The position numbers and the translations under genes were made by a program. From positions 1 to 64,000 of the forward strand of contig NZ_JAHWYN010000011.1 in the NCBI RefSeq assembly GCF_019351435.1: a DNA stretch of 64,000 nucleotides. The letters are read 5' to 3'. Shown piece by piece: positions 26,729-37,020 of the stretch. Numbering within the stretch: the stretch's first letter is position 1; each line of letters starts with the position of its first letter. Under the pieces are notes generated by a model. That model made no database searches and was not told where the DNA came from. It saw only the letters and a list, made by a program, of their open reading frames with translations. The stretch comes from Flavobacterium taihuense (GTDB lineage Bacteria > Bacteroidota > Bacteroidia > Flavobacteriales > Flavobacteriaceae).

Positions 26729-29410
26729 ATGCTTTCAGTAAAAATTGATAATCGTCTTTTTTCCTTTGAAGCAGGAACAACTATTTTAGAATTGTTGCAG
26801 AACAATGCTATCAAAATCCCTGCGGTATGTCATGATAGTCGACTTTCTTCCTCATCGGTTTGCCGCTCTTGTCTCGTAAAAGTAAATGGAGATTCACATT
26901 GGCAACCCTCTTGTAGTACCTTGCTTATGGATAGGATGGTAATCGAAACTACATCACCGGAAATAGAGGATTACAGAAAAGGTATTCTTGCTATGATGGC
27001 CAAAGAGTATCCCCAATCAGCAGTTAAAAAAAATCCGGATAAAGAGTTTCATTATTGGTTGAATCATTATGGTATAAAGGGAGAAGTATCAATTAAAACC
27101 AAAAGACATAAAGATATTTCCCATCCCTATATTCAAGTTGATTTGGCACAATGCATTAAGTGTGAGAGATGCATCAAGATATGTGACGAACTGCAGGGAC
27201 AGTTCGTGTGGCATATGTCGAAGAGAGGAGATCAAGAACAAATTGTATCTGATTCAAAGGGATTGTTTAATAAAAGTTCCTGTGTTAGTTGTGGCGCTTG
27301 CGCAGATACATGTCCAACGGGTGCAATTGAAGATAAAAATGTTATTCAATTTGGGATTGCAGAAAAAACAACCCGTTCCGTTTGTGCCTATTGTGGTGTG
27401 GGATGCGAAATAAATGTTGAAACCAAAAACGAAAAAATTATAGGGATTCACCCAGTAATGGAATCTCCCGTAAGTAAAGGACATCTTTGCGTGAAAGGAC
27501 GTTATGCGTGGAATTATAATTATGCCGAAGATCGTATAAAACATCCCATGATTCGAAGAAATGGGAAATGGGAAGAGGTTTCATGGAATGAGGCTCTCGC
27601 TTTTTGTTCCGAGAAATTTAAAGAAATTTCAGCACTGTATGGCCCGGACAGTATTGCTATTATTGGTTCTGCACGAGCAACAAACGAAGAAAATTATTTG
27701 ATACAAAAATTTGCAAGAGCCGTTATCGGAACTAACAATGTAGAAAACTGTGCAAGGGTTTGCCATCAGCCCACTGCCAAAGCAATGAGTATGATGTTGG
27801 GAACTGGAGCGGCAACCAACTCTTATGATGATATCGAGAAAGCCAAAACAATTCTAATTTCTGGAAGTAATACCACCAAAAGTCATCCGATAGTTGGGGC
27901 AAGAATCAAACAGGCCGTATTGAATGGCGCCAATTTGATTGTGATCGATCCTCGAAAAATTGAACTTGCAAAATACACCAAATACCATTTGCAGTTAAAG
28001 GCTGGTACCAATATTCCGCTGTTTAATGCCATGGCAAATGTTATAATAGCGGAAGGATTGTTTGATGAAAAATTTATAGGAAATCGAGTGGAAGGTTGGG
28101 AAGTTTTTAAAAAGTTCATCAGTTTTTGGACACCTGAACGTGCTTCCAAGATATGTAAAGTTCCTGAACAACTAATTCGTGAAGCTGCCCATTTATATGC
28201 GACGGAATCTCCATCGATGTGTTTTCACGGACTTGGATTAACGGAGCATACTCAAGGAACCGAGTCGGTAATGGCTTTGGTAAATCTGGCACTGATTACA
28301 GGGAATATCGGCAAATCAGGATCCGGAGTTAATCCTTTGCGAGGACAAAATAATGTACAAGGTGCAGCCGTAATGGGCTGTGAGCCGGGTTCCTACACTG
28401 GTCTTGCTTCCGTGAAAAAGGAAAGGGAACGGTTTGAAAGACTTTGGAGCACCAATTTACCCGATAAAAAAGGTCTAACTCTTCCCGAAATGATTGACAC
28501 TGCCGCATTGGGCAACCTCAAAGCGATGTGGATTGTAGGGTTTGACGTTTATTTTACCATGCCGGATTCAAGCCATACCGAAAAAGCGTTCAGCAATCTG
28601 GATTTGCTTATCGTGCAAGATATGTTCTTGACTGAGACCGCAAAACGATTTGCCAATGTGTTTCTTCCTGTTGCTTCTTCATTCGAAAAAGAAGGCACTT
28701 TTATGAATTCTGAAAGAAGAATTCAAAGAATCAGAAAAGTGATTCCAGCTCCGGAAGAGGTAAAAAGCGATTGGGAAATTGTATGCGCATTGGCAGAAAA
28801 AATGGGTAAAAAAGAGTTATTCAATTATACATCAGCTGAAGAAATCTGGAATGAAATTAGACAGGCATGGAAAGCGGTTCATGGAATTACCTATCAACGT
28901 ATACAAAATAATGGTTTGCAATGGCCATGTCCAGACGAAAATCATCCCGGTACTGAAATTCTTCATGAAAAAAGTTTTCCAATTGGAGACAAGGCCAATC
29001 TTGCTCCAATAGATTTTGTGCCTACACTTGAACAAACCTCAGAACTGTATCCTTTTACCTTAGTTACTGGAAGAGAATTGTATCATTTCAATTCGGGAAC
29101 AATGACCTACAGAACCGCCAATAAAGAAATTCATTCTTCTGATTTTCTGCATATTCATCCCGATGATGCCAATTTTATAAAAATGAAAGAAGGGGAAAAG
29201 GTTAAAATTTCAAGTAAATACGGAACTGCTTTTTTGAAAGTCAAAATGGATGACAGTGTTCGAAAAGGGGAGTGTTTTACAACATTTAGTAATACAGAAG
29301 TGTTTATCAACAAAATAACAGGACCGTTTAGAGATAATTATGTGCAAACGCCTGAATACAAAATAACAGCTGTACGTATAGAAAAAATAAAGCAGCATTT
29401 GAATTCATGA
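26729..29410 (+). CDS. Formate dehydrogenase-type molybdopterin oxidoreductase, alpha subunit
   Basis: An 893-residue protein fused in the NuoG/FdhF style: a 2Fe-2S ferredoxin domain (Cys at VCHDSR, SSVCRSC), a His/Cys-rich segment, two 4Fe-4S clusters (CIKCERCIKIC, CVSCGACADTCPTGAI), a further 4Fe-4S site (CAYCGVGCEINV) and the molybdopterin domains. The active-site residue is Cys345 in ENCARVCHQP, where some formate dehydrogenases use selenocysteine. It is soluble, with no Tat signal. Such proteins oxidise formate and pass electrons to ferredoxin or NAD through partner subunits. No NuoE/NuoF-like partner is encoded next to it, so the electron acceptor is unknown. Confidence 0.88.
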   Translation: MLSVKIDNRLFSFEAGTTILELLQNNAIKIPAVCHDSRLSSSSVCRSCLVKVNGDSHWQPSCSTLLMDRMVIETTSPEIEDYRKGILAMMAKEYPQSAVKKNPDKEFHYWLNHYGIKGEVSIKTKRHKDISHPYIQVDLAQCIKCERCIKICDELQGQFVWHMSKRGDQEQIVSDSKGLFNKSSCVSCGACADTCPTGAIEDKNVIQFGIAEKTTRSVCAYCGVGCEINVETKNEKIIGIHPVMESPVSKGHLCVKGRYAWNYNYAEDRIKHPMIRRNGKWEEVSWNEALAFCSEKFKEISALYGPDSIAIIGSARATNEENYLIQKFARAVIGTNNVENCARVCHQPTAKAMSMMLGTGAATNSYDDIEKAKTILISGSNTTKSHPIVGARIKQAVLNGANLIVIDPRKIELAKYTKYHLQLKAGTNIPLFNAMANVIIAEGLFDEKFIGNRVEGWEVFKKFISFWTPERASKICKVPEQLIREAAHLYATESPSMCFHGLGLTEHTQGTESVMALVNLALITGNIGKSGSGVNPLRGQNNVQGAAVMGCEPGSYTGLASVKKERERFERLWSTNLPDKKGLTLPEMIDTAALGNLKAMWIVGFDVYFTMPDSSHTEKAFSNLDLLIVQDMFLTETAKRFANVFLPVASSFEKEGTFMNSERRIQRIRKVIPAPEEVKSDWEIVCALAEKMGKKELFNYTSAEEIWNEIRQAWKAVHGITYQRIQNNGLQWPCPDENHPGTEILHEKSFPIGDKANLAPIDFVPTLEQTSELYPFTLVTGRELYHFNSGTMTYRTANKEIHSSDFLHIHPDDANFIKMKEGEKVKISSKYGTAFLKVKMDDSVRKGECFTTFSNTEVFINKITGPFRDNYVQTPEYKITAVRIEKIKQHLNS

Positions 29411-29572
29411 AAATTCATAAGCTTATGAAGTAATTTTAAGATCAATTGACAAGAGAGAAGCAATCCCAAGTCTTCCTGTTTTTTTCAAATTTTGAGCCCT
29501 TATATATTGACAATATACAGTAAATAAGAACATTTTATGATTTGATTTGGTTCCATTTTTATAAAATAAAAT

Positions 29573-31306
29573 ATGATTTCCGCCAAAAAAAATATAGATC
29601 ATCATCTTTTGAATTATGAGAAAGTACAAGCTTCTTTTTCATGGGATGAAATTTCCAAAGAATTAAATGGCCTCCCTGACGGGAAAGGATTGAATATCGC
29701 TCATGAGGCGGTAGATCGTCACGCCCAAACTAACTTAAAAGATACCGTTGCGCTTCGTTTTATTCGAAAAGACAGAAGTTTTGAAGATCTCACTTATGGC
29801 GAGTTGCAAAAAAAGACGTCCAAATTTGCAAATGTACTTCAAAAGTTGGGGGTTAAAAAAGGAGAACGCGTTTTTTCCTTTGCTGGAAGAATCCCCGAAT
29901 TATATATTACGGCTTTGGGAACATTAAAATATACGGCCGTTTTTTGTCCGTTATTTTCGGTTTTTGGTCCTGAACCTGTTTTTCAGAGACTCAGTAAGGG
30001 AGATGCTGTTGTTTTGGTGACCACTTCTTTTTTATTTGACAAAAAAATAAAACCATTACTGGAAAGGCTTCCCTCACTTTGTTTCATTATTCTAACAGAT
30101 GCTACTGAACATTTCTCACAGCAAATAATGTCTTTTTCTAAACTTATGGAACAGGCCTCTGAGGAATTTAATATTCCACAAACCAATCCAGAAGATGCGG
30201 CATTACTGCATTTTACCAGTGGAACGACTGGTATGCCGAAAGGGGTATTACACGTGCATAAAGCCATACTAACCCATTATGCCACTGGAAAATATGTGCT
30301 TGATTTTCACGATGATGATCGCTATTGGTGTACCGCAGATCCAGGTTGGGTAACAGGAACTTCGTATGGTATAATTACCCCCTTGCTACATGGAATTACC
30401 AGTATTATTGACGAAGAAGAATTTGATGCCATAAGATGGTATTCAATTCTGGAAGAACATAAAATATCGATTTGGTACACGGCACCTACGGCCATAAGAC
30501 GATTAATGCGGTTGGATATAAAACCACGTGAAGAATACCATCTGGAAGCACTGCGATTGATTCTGAGTGTGGGAGAACCACTTCATGCCGAAGCAGTAAT
30601 CTGGGGTCAGGAAAATTTAGGAACACCAATTCTTGACAATTGGTGGCAAACCGAAACGGGTGGAATTATGATCGCTAATTATCCTTCGATGACAGTAAAA
30701 CCTGGATCGATGGGTAAACCATTACCAGGTGTAACCATTGATATTGCTGAAATTAATGATAAAGAATTGAAATTTATTGCAGAACCCAATAGTCAGGGAC
30801 ATCTGGTTTTAAAAAAAGGATTTCCATCCCTTTTTAGAGGATATCTGCATGAAGAAGAACGGTACAATAAATGTTTTATTGGCGAATGGTATATCAGCGG
30901 TGATTTGGCCAAAAAAGATCAAGATGGGTATTTCTGGTTTATCGGCCGTGCGGATGATATTATCAAAACTTCGGGGCATATGGTTGGCCCTTTTGAGGTT
31001 GAAAGCACGCTAATGAGACATCCAGCAGTTGCAGAAGCAGCAGTTATTGGAAAACCAGATCCCATAATTGGGGAACTAGTCAAAGCATTCGTGGTTTTGA
31101 AAAGTGGTATAGAATCCAATGAGGAAATCCGAATGGATATTGTTGGTTTTTCCAGAAAACTAATGGGACCGGCAGTGGCTCCCAAAGAAATTGAATTTGT
31201 TGAAAGTATTCCAAAAACCCGAAGCGGAAAAATTTTGCGGCGATTGTTGAAAGCCCGTGAACTCGGTTTACCTGAAGGAGATATTTCAACATTAGAACAA
31301 TCCTGA
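29573..31306 (+). CDS. Acetyl-CoA synthetase-like AMP-forming ligase
   Basis: A 577-residue member of the ANL (acyl-CoA synthetase) superfamily. The AMP-binding signature FTSGTTGMPKGV is near residue 216. The core motif YWCTADPGWVTG and the WWQTETGG segment are typical of acetate- and short-chain acyl-CoA synthetases, and the catalytic Lys is in TRSGKILRR at the C-terminus. It is about 70 residues shorter than the usual Acs, mainly at the N-terminus. It probably activates acetate or a similar short acid to its CoA thioester. It is 34 bases from the HtrA gene downstream. Confidence 0.85.
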   Translation: MISAKKNIDHHLLNYEKVQASFSWDEISKELNGLPDGKGLNIAHEAVDRHAQTNLKDTVALRFIRKDRSFEDLTYGELQKKTSKFANVLQKLGVKKGERVFSFAGRIPELYITALGTLKYTAVFCPLFSVFGPEPVFQRLSKGDAVVLVTTSFLFDKKIKPLLERLPSLCFIILTDATEHFSQQIMSFSKLMEQASEEFNIPQTNPEDAALLHFTSGTTGMPKGVLHVHKAILTHYATGKYVLDFHDDDRYWCTADPGWVTGTSYGIITPLLHGITSIIDEEEFDAIRWYSILEEHKISIWYTAPTAIRRLMRLDIKPREEYHLEALRLILSVGEPLHAEAVIWGQENLGTPILDNWWQTETGGIMIANYPSMTVKPGSMGKPLPGVTIDIAEINDKELKFIAEPNSQGHLVLKKGFPSLFRGYLHEEERYNKCFIGEWYISGDLAKKDQDGYFWFIGRADDIIKTSGHMVGPFEVESTLMRHPAVAEAAVIGKPDPIIGELVKAFVVLKSGIESNEEIRMDIVGFSRKLMGPAVAPKEIEFVESIPKTRSGKILRRLLKARELGLPEGDISTLEQS

Positions 31307-31346
31307 AATAGTACGAAAATCATTTTTAATAAAAATCAATTTGATC

Positions 31347-32858
31347 ATGACAACATTTAGAAAAATCAATTCATATAGTCAAGCTGTATTTTTGTTTTTC
31401 CTCTTTCTTTTGGTGCAAGGATGCCATGCACAGGATAAGAATAGTGGGAAAAATATTGAAGATATTCAAAATAGTGCTTCAAAAACGGCTGCGAAAGTTT
31501 CTTATACAGGCAATGTCGATTTCAAAATGGCAGCCAAAATTGCCACGCCAGGGGTAGTAAATATTAAATGCACTTTTAATAGACAAAGACAGGAATTTGA
31601 AAATGGTGATAACAATGACTTTTATGACTTAAATGAATTGTTTAAAAAATTTTTCAGGCAAGATCCTATGTTTAGAGAATACAAATACCAACCCAACGAA
31701 AATCCGGAGCCAATAATTGGTAGTGCATCTGGGGTGATATTGACACCTGATGGGTATATTGTAACGAATAATCATGTGGTAAAAGATGCTGATAAAATTG
31801 AAGTCACATTGTTTGACGGGCGCTCTTATTTGGCCAAAATAATAGGTACAGATCCACAAACTGATCTTGCACTCATTAAGATTGAAGAACAGAATCTTTC
31901 CTTTATTCTATTTGGCGATAGTGATACTATTGAGGTTGGTGAATGGGTGGTTGCTGTGGGAAATCCGTTTAATCTGGCATCTACTGTTACTGCAGGAATT
32001 GTAAGTGCCAAAGCCAGAAATATCAATATTCTAAGCAATCAGGGAGCTATTGAATCTTTTATACAAACTGATGCAGCAGTAAATCCCGGTAACAGTGGAG
32101 GAGCATTAGTAACCTTAGAAGGAAAGTTAATAGGGATTAATACTGCAATAGCCACTCCCACTGGAGCCTATGCTGGATATTCTTTTGCAATTCCCGTAGA
32201 TATCGTGAAAAAAGTAACCAATGATCTCATGAAGTATGGAGAGGTTCAACGTGGCTATTTAGGAATTGGAATTCGTGACATGAATAGTTCTCTTGCTAAA
32301 GAGCTAAATATGGAGCGTGCCAATGGAGTATATGTTGATACTCTATCTGTAAATGGAGCGGCCTATGAGGCCGGTGTTAGAGTGAAAGATGTCATCATTA
32401 AGATTGATAATATCGAAACCAATACCACATCCCAATTTCAGGAAATCGTTATGAGAAAACACCCGGGCGAAAAAGTTACCATAACATTAATCCGAAATGG
32501 GAAAGAGCAAAAACAGCTTATTGCAACACTAAAGAAACAAGAAGCAAGCACTCAAATGATGAAAAATGTTAACACCGATTTGCTTAAAAATTTGGGTATT
32601 ACACTTGAAGAAATCACTAAAGAAGATCAGAAAAAATATGATTTAAAAGCGGGATTGAAAATTACAAAAATCACAGAAGGAAAAATAAAAGCATATACTG
32701 ATATCCGAGAGGGTTTTGTGATTACAGCTGTCAATAACAAACCGGTTTCCACGCTCAAGTCTTTTATGGATGCCGTTGGATCTAAAAGCCGTGGTATCAT
32801 GATTGAAGGCAAATATGCCAACAAGCCTACGTACTATTTTTATGCATTTGGTCTTTAA
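31347..32858 (+). CDS. HtrA/DegP-like periplasmic serine protease with two PDZ domains
   Basis: The ATG at 31347 is preferred over an in-frame TTG two codons upstream, giving 503 residues. An N-terminal signal (FLFFLFLLVQGC) may be a lipoprotein signal with Cys at GC, or a cleavable one. The catalytic triad is visible: His in NNHVVKDA, Asp in QTDLALIKI and Ser in NPGNSGGAL. Two PDZ domains follow, the first with YLGIGIRDM and a second C-terminal one (TKITEGKIKAYTD). It is an envelope-stress protease/chaperone. Its place inside a metabolic operon, 23 bases before the E1 alpha gene, is unusual. Confidence 0.9.
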   Translation: MTTFRKINSYSQAVFLFFLFLLVQGCHAQDKNSGKNIEDIQNSASKTAAKVSYTGNVDFKMAAKIATPGVVNIKCTFNRQRQEFENGDNNDFYDLNELFKKFFRQDPMFREYKYQPNENPEPIIGSASGVILTPDGYIVTNNHVVKDADKIEVTLFDGRSYLAKIIGTDPQTDLALIKIEEQNLSFILFGDSDTIEVGEWVVAVGNPFNLASTVTAGIVSAKARNINILSNQGAIESFIQTDAAVNPGNSGGALVTLEGKLIGINTAIATPTGAYAGYSFAIPVDIVKKVTNDLMKYGEVQRGYLGIGIRDMNSSLAKELNMERANGVYVDTLSVNGAAYEAGVRVKDVIIKIDNIETNTTSQFQEIVMRKHPGEKVTITLIRNGKEQKQLIATLKKQEASTQMMKNVNTDLLKNLGITLEEITKEDQKKYDLKAGLKITKITEGKIKAYTDIREGFVITAVNNKPVSTLKSFMDAVGSKSRGIMIEGKYANKPTYYFYAFGL

Positions 32859-32881
32859 AAAAAATATAAAAAGAAAAAAAC

Positions 32882-33871
32882 ATGTTACAGTCAGTCGCAA
32901 AAGCTCTTCCATCAGATCAAAAACAGGGACTTCTACTTTTATATCAAATGATACTCATTAGAAGGTTTGAAGAAAAAGCCGCCGAACAATATTCTAAAGC
33001 CAAAATTAGAGGATTTCTTCATTTATACATTGGTGAAGAAGCCGTTGCAGTAGGGGTAATACAAGCTTTAAATGATGATGATAATGTATTGGCTACTTAT
33101 CGGGAACATGGTCATGCTCTGGCCAGAGGAATTGATGCCGATTCGATAATGGCAGAAATGTATGGCAAACTAGAAGGATGTAGTCGTGGGAGAGGGGGAT
33201 CGATGCATTTATTTGATGTGTCAAAAAACTTTTTCGGGGGTAATGCTATTGTTTGTAGTCATCTTCCCGTAGCAGTGGGAATGGCATTGGCATCTAAAAA
33301 ACAAAAAAAATCAAATATTAGCTGTTGTTTTTTTGGTGAAGGCGCCGCTGCCGAGGGAGAATTTCATGAAGCCATGAATCTCGCCGCTCTATGGAAAGTA
33401 CCTGTTTTGTTTGTTTGTGAAAATAATTTGTATGCAATGGGTACCGCCTTAAAGTATTCCCATTCGATGACTGAAATTGAGAAAAAAGGAGCAGCTTATG
33501 GCATAGAATCCGTTGCTGTGGATGGAATGGATTTGACGGCTGTTATTGACGCAGCTAACAAAGCGGTTCAAAAAGTTAGAAGCGAGACAAAGCCATTTCT
33601 ATTGGTTTGCAATACGTATCGTTTTAGAGCACACTCTATGTTTGATGCCGAATTATACCGGGAAAAAACCGAAGTAGACGAGTGGAAAAAAAGAGATCCG
33701 ATACCACAATACCAGCAATTTCTTTTAGAACAACAATGGATTACAGAAGCCGAAATAGAGCTAATGAAGCAAAAAATAGAGCACAAAATCCAGATGGCGG
33801 TAGATTTTGCGGAAGCGGGAACATGGGAACCATTAGATCAATTGACAAAATTTGTTTATAGTGAAAAATAA
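32882..33871 (+). CDS. pdhA: 2-oxoacid dehydrogenase E1 alpha subunit (pyruvate or acetoin type)
   Basis: A 329-residue thiamine-diphosphate enzyme subunit. It has MILIRRFEEKAAEQY, the GEEAVAVG segment, RGRGGSMHLFD, and the TPP-binding stretch GEGAAAEGEFHEA with ENNLYAMGT. The length and layout fit the alpha subunit of heterotetrameric E1 in pyruvate and acetoin dehydrogenase complexes. It should pair with the E1 beta gene at 34597. The two are separated by two small genes that do not belong to the complex. The best guess is pyruvate as the substrate; acetoin or branched-chain acids are possible. Confidence 0.85.
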   Translation: MLQSVAKALPSDQKQGLLLLYQMILIRRFEEKAAEQYSKAKIRGFLHLYIGEEAVAVGVIQALNDDDNVLATYREHGHALARGIDADSIMAEMYGKLEGCSRGRGGSMHLFDVSKNFFGGNAIVCSHLPVAVGMALASKKQKKSNISCCFFGEGAAAEGEFHEAMNLAALWKVPVLFVCENNLYAMGTALKYSHSMTEIEKKGAAYGIESVAVDGMDLTAVIDAANKAVQKVRSETKPFLLVCNTYRFRAHSMFDAELYREKTEVDEWKKRDPIPQYQQFLLEQQWITEAEIELMKQKIEHKIQMAVDFAEAGTWEPLDQLTKFVYSEK

Positions 33872-33876
33872 ATAAA

Positions 33877-34302
33877 ATGGAATTGTGGATATGTCCTAAA
33901 TGTGGACGACAATTTGAACGAAAAGGGCAAATACATTCCTGTAAAATTTTTCCGTTGGATAACCACTTCAAAGGGAAAGATCGCAGTAAAGCATTGTATG
34001 AAAAATTTAAGAATTCCGTAAAAAATCGTTTGGGAGACTTTAAAATAGAATCATTAGAATGTTGTATTCATTTTGTTGGGACATTTACGTTTGTGGCTGT
34101 TAAAATATTCAAGGAAAAAATAGTCGTAGACTTTAGTTTAGACCACATTTTACAAAAGGAAAGGATCAAAAAGAATATTCAAATGTCTGCTCATCGCTAT
34201 CTCTATAATATTGAAATTAAAGATGAAAAGGATATTGACGATGAATTGATGGAATGGGTTGAGGAAGCTCATTGCTTAAAAAAACAAAGTATAAAAAATT
34301 AA
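33877..34302 (+). CDS. DUF5655 domain protein
   Basis: A 141-residue protein. It starts with a zinc-ribbon-like MELWICPKCGRQF and IHSC segment (four Cys or His ligands), followed by the DUF5655 body (FKIESLECCIHFVGTFTFVAVKIF and VVDFSLDHIL). The start is 5 bases past the E1 alpha stop. DUF5655 is found as a stand-alone protein or fused to restriction-type nucleases, and its role is unknown. Nothing ties it to pyruvate metabolism except its position. Confidence 0.75.
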   Translation: MELWICPKCGRQFERKGQIHSCKIFPLDNHFKGKDRSKALYEKFKNSVKNRLGDFKIESLECCIHFVGTFTFVAVKIFKEKIVVDFSLDHILQKERIKKNIQMSAHRYLYNIEIKDEKDIDDELMEWVEEAHCLKKQSIKN

Positions 34303-34309
34303 ATACATC

Positions 34310-34570
34310 ATGGAAAATTTAGCAATCTGTCAAAGTTGCGGGATGCCACTTGACTCAGAAGAAGCAAAAGGAACCGAAAAAGACGGTCAAAAAAGCAATG
34401 AGTATTGCAAATACTGTTATGAAAACGGAGAATTTATTCATCCCAAAATGAATTTGGAGGATATGAGAAGTAATGTGCAAAAGCAAATGAAAAAGTTGGA
34501 ACACCATGAATATGCCATTCAAAAAGCGATAAATATTCTCCCAGGATTGAATCGTTGGAAAAAAAGTTAG
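34310..34570 (+). CDS. Small zinc-ribbon protein
   Basis: An 86-residue protein with an N-terminal zinc ribbon: CQSCGMP at residues 7-13 and a second CKYCYENG pair, followed by a helical Lys/Gln-rich tail. The pattern matches the putative zinc-ribbon domain found alone in many Bacteroidota and Firmicutes. It has no catalytic motif. It sits 7 bases after the DUF5655 gene. The end of the gene overlaps the region just before the E1 beta start by only a few bases of non-coding sequence. Confidence 0.75.
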   Translation: MENLAICQSCGMPLDSEEAKGTEKDGQKSNEYCKYCYENGEFIHPKMNLEDMRSNVQKQMKKLEHHEYAIQKAINILPGLNRWKKS

Positions 34571-34596
34571 GCTGTTTAATAGAAACAAATTTATGC

Positions 34597-35595
34597 ATGA
34601 AAAATACTGTTATGAATACAACACTTACGTACCGCGAAGCTTTAAAACAAGGAATTCGCGAAGCGTTACAAAAAGACGAAAACGTTTTTTTGATGGGTGA
34701 AGATGTGGGACGTTACGGAGGAGCTTTTGCGGTAAGCAAAGGATTGTTACAGGAATTTGGAGAAGAACGTATTATGGATGTGCCTCTTTCTGAATCGGGT
34801 TTTGTAGGTGCTGGAATTGGTGCTGCTTTGGCTGGAATGAAACCTATAGTTGAGGTAATGACTGTCAATTTCAGTTTGCTGGCCTTGGATCAAATTGTAA
34901 ATAATGCAGCTACTTTGCAACATATGTCGGGAGGACAATTGCATGTTCCGCTTGTAATCCGAATGGGGTGTGGTATCAGTAAGCAATTAGGAGCCCAGCA
35001 TTCGCATAGTTGGGAACCTTTTTACGCTCATGTTCCGGGTTTGGTTGTTTTGTCTGTAGGTACACATGAAGATGCTCGAGGCATGCTGCGTTTGGCATTG
35101 CAAAGTCAAGATCCTGTAGTGCTATTTGAATATACCGGAATGCTCAATTTAGAAAAAGAAATAGCTGTTGATTCGGATATACTCGATATTAGTAAAGGGA
35201 AAGTGCTAAAAAAAGGAAAAGACATTACAATCATAACGTATGGAACCGGAGTCTATAAATGCCTCGAGGCCGCTGCCGAATTAGCGACAGCTGGAATTGA
35301 TGCCGAAGTGATTGATTTGCGTGTTTTAAGACCACTGGATGAGTTTACTTTTCTGGCTTCGGTGGCCAAAACACATCAGGCAATTATCGTCGAAGATGCT
35401 TGGCGTTCCGTAAGCATTTCTTCAGAAGTTAGCGCTCGTATTATGGAAAAAACTTTCTACGATTTGGATGCTCCAGTAGTAAGATTGTGTGGCGTTGAAG
35501 TGCCTATGCCATATCCTGCACAGCTGGAAGAAGCTGCCGTTCCCCAAAAACAGGATATTGTAAATGCAGTAAAAAAAATGATACATCATGATTGA
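34597..35595 (+). CDS. pdhB: 2-oxoacid dehydrogenase E1 beta subunit
   Basis: The ATG at 34597 gives 332 residues; a second ATG at 34612 is equally possible, and a TTG further upstream would run through the preceding gene. Motifs are [43 protein letters not shown] and [15 protein letters not shown], the standard E1 beta pattern, with the C-terminal domain carrying [13 protein letters not shown]. It pairs with E1 alpha to decarboxylate the 2-oxoacid and reductively acylate the lipoyl arm of E2. Its stop overlaps the E2 gene by 8 bases. Confidence 0.85.
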   Translation: MKNTVMNTTLTYREALKQGIREALQKDENVFLMGEDVGRYGGAFAVSKGLLQEFGEERIMDVPLSESGFVGAGIGAALAGMKPIVEVMTVNFSLLALDQIVNNAATLQHMSGGQLHVPLVIRMGCGISKQLGAQHSHSWEPFYAHVPGLVVLSVGTHEDARGMLRLALQSQDPVVLFEYTGMLNLEKEIAVDSDILDISKGKVLKKGKDITIITYGTGVYKCLEAAAELATAGIDAEVIDLRVLRPLDEFTFLASVAKTHQAIIVEDAWRSVSISSEVSARIMEKTFYDLDAPVVRLCGVEVPMPYPAQLEEAAVPQKQDIVNAVKKMIHHD

Positions 35596-36772
35596 GTTTG
35601 TAATGCCTAGTTTGGGCGCAGACATGGAAGATGGGACATTGATCGAATGGAAGAAAAAAACAGGAGAATCAGTGAAGCGAGGGGACATTATTGCCGAAGT
35701 GGAAACCCAGAAAGGACTCATTGAAATTGAAGTTTTTGATGAAGGCATTATCGAAAAATTATTGATTCAGGAAGGCACCAAAGTGCCAGTAGGAACTGTA
35801 ATGGCATTGATTAAACCAATAGAAGTCTCTTTGGAAACCAAAAAAGAAAAACCAATCGAATTGCATCCAATCGAAGAAAAAATAACTGAAGGTATCATGC
35901 AAGAAACAGATAGAGAAATTCATATAAAAGCTTCTCCATTAGCCAAAAAATTGGCAGAAGAACATCATATAGCTCTTTCGCATGTAAAAGGAAACGGACC
36001 ACATGGTGCAATTACAAGGGAAGATGTAGAACGTTTTATCGCACAACAAGAAACCATTAAAAAAGGGGCAGCCGGAAATGTTTCGGTTGCAATTGAAAAA
36101 ACAGAGACACCTACTGATGCTATTCGTACCGCAATTGCCGCTGCGATGAGTAAATCAAATAGGGAAATTCCGCATTATTATCTGGAAAAAAGAATCGATT
36201 TGACCAAAGCCTTGGCTTGGTTGCAAGAAGAAAATGATCAGCGAAAAGTACAGTCAAGATTACTTCCTGTTGTTTTGTTTATAAAAGCAATTGCGAAGTC
36301 ACTACAGGATTTTCCGGATTTGAATGCCACTTGGGATAATGGATTGAAACCAAAAAAAGAAATTAATATTGGTTTTGTGGTAGCCTTGCATAATGGTGGA
36401 ATCATGGTTCCAGCAATTCATCAGGCTGATTTGAAGACCGTTGATGAAATCATGCAAACGTTAAATGATATTATTCCCAGAGCAAGAGCCATGAAATTGA
36501 GAAGTTCTGAATTAAGTGATGGCACTATAACACTTTCCAGTATGGGGGATGGTGGCGCAGATACTGTTTTTGGGATAATTTATCCACCACAAGTTGCCAT
36601 CATAGGTTTTGGCAGTATATCAGAACAACCTTTTGCCGAAAACGGAATGTTGGGTATTCGATCTATGGTTAATGCAACTTTGGCAGGAGATCATCGTGCT
36701 ACTGATGGACTTACTGGAAGTCAGTTTTTGAATCTTTTAGCTAGAAATTTACAAAAACCAGAATCATTATGA
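35588..36772 (+). CDS. Dihydrolipoamide acyltransferase E2
   Basis: A 394-residue E2. The lipoyl domain covers residues 1-80, with the lipoylated Lys42 in [13 protein letters not shown]; the usual DKA is replaced by QKG. The E3/E1 binding domain is about 115-155 ([28 protein letters not shown]). The catalytic domain ends with the His in [14 protein letters not shown] (about residue 370). It transfers the acyl group from lipoamide to CoA. It overlaps E1 beta by 8 bases and the acyl carrier protein by 4, so the three are translated together. No E3 gene is nearby; the chromosomal lipoamide dehydrogenase would have to serve. Confidence 0.88.
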   Translation: MIEFVMPSLGADMEDGTLIEWKKKTGESVKRGDIIAEVETQKGLIEIEVFDEGIIEKLLIQEGTKVPVGTVMALIKPIEVSLETKKEKPIELHPIEEKITEGIMQETDREIHIKASPLAKKLAEEHHIALSHVKGNGPHGAITREDVERFIAQQETIKKGAAGNVSVAIEKTETPTDAIRTAIAAAMSKSNREIPHYYLEKRIDLTKALAWLQEENDQRKVQSRLLPVVLFIKAIAKSLQDFPDLNATWDNGLKPKKEINIGFVVALHNGGIMVPAIHQADLKTVDEIMQTLNDIIPRARAMKLRSSELSDGTITLSSMGDGGADTVFGIIYPPQVAIIGFGSISEQPFAENGMLGIRSMVNATLAGDHRATDGLTGSQFLNLLARNLQKPESL

Positions 36773-37014
36773 ATGAAGATGAAATTAAAAAAAATATTTT
36801 TCAGCTATTAAAAAATATTGCGCCAGATACGGAACCCTCGGTATTGAAACCGGATGAAAATATTCGGGAAACGCTGGGGATCGATTCTTTTGATGCATTG
36901 CAATTTATTATAGCGCTGAACGAAAAGTTGGGGATTGAAATCCCAGAGAAAGATTATGGAAAAACAACTACGTTACGTGATTTATTGTTCTATATCATGA
37001 ATAAAATGAAATAA
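36769..37014 (+). CDS. Acyl carrier protein
   Basis: An 81-residue acyl carrier protein. The phosphopantetheine attachment Ser40 lies in LGIDSFDAL, and the flanking helices NIRETLGIDS and IIALNEKLGIEIPEKDY are typical. The start overlaps the E2 stop in an ATGA arrangement. It is not next to fatty-acid synthesis genes, so it is unlikely to be the housekeeping ACP. Its position suggests that it accepts acyl groups in relation to the E1-E2 complex or to the acetyl-CoA synthetase-like ligase, but that is inference. Confidence 0.85.
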   Translation: MNEDEIKKNIFQLLKNIAPDTEPSVLKPDENIRETLGIDSFDALQFIIALNEKLGIEIPEKDYGKTTTLRDLLFYIMNKMK

Positions 37015-37020
37015 AATAAA

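Noticed and set aside
32882..36772. Acetoin dehydrogenase operon
   Set aside because: There is no AcoX or acetoin-specific regulator, and the sequence motifs do not separate acetoin from pyruvate. Left as a possible alternative only.
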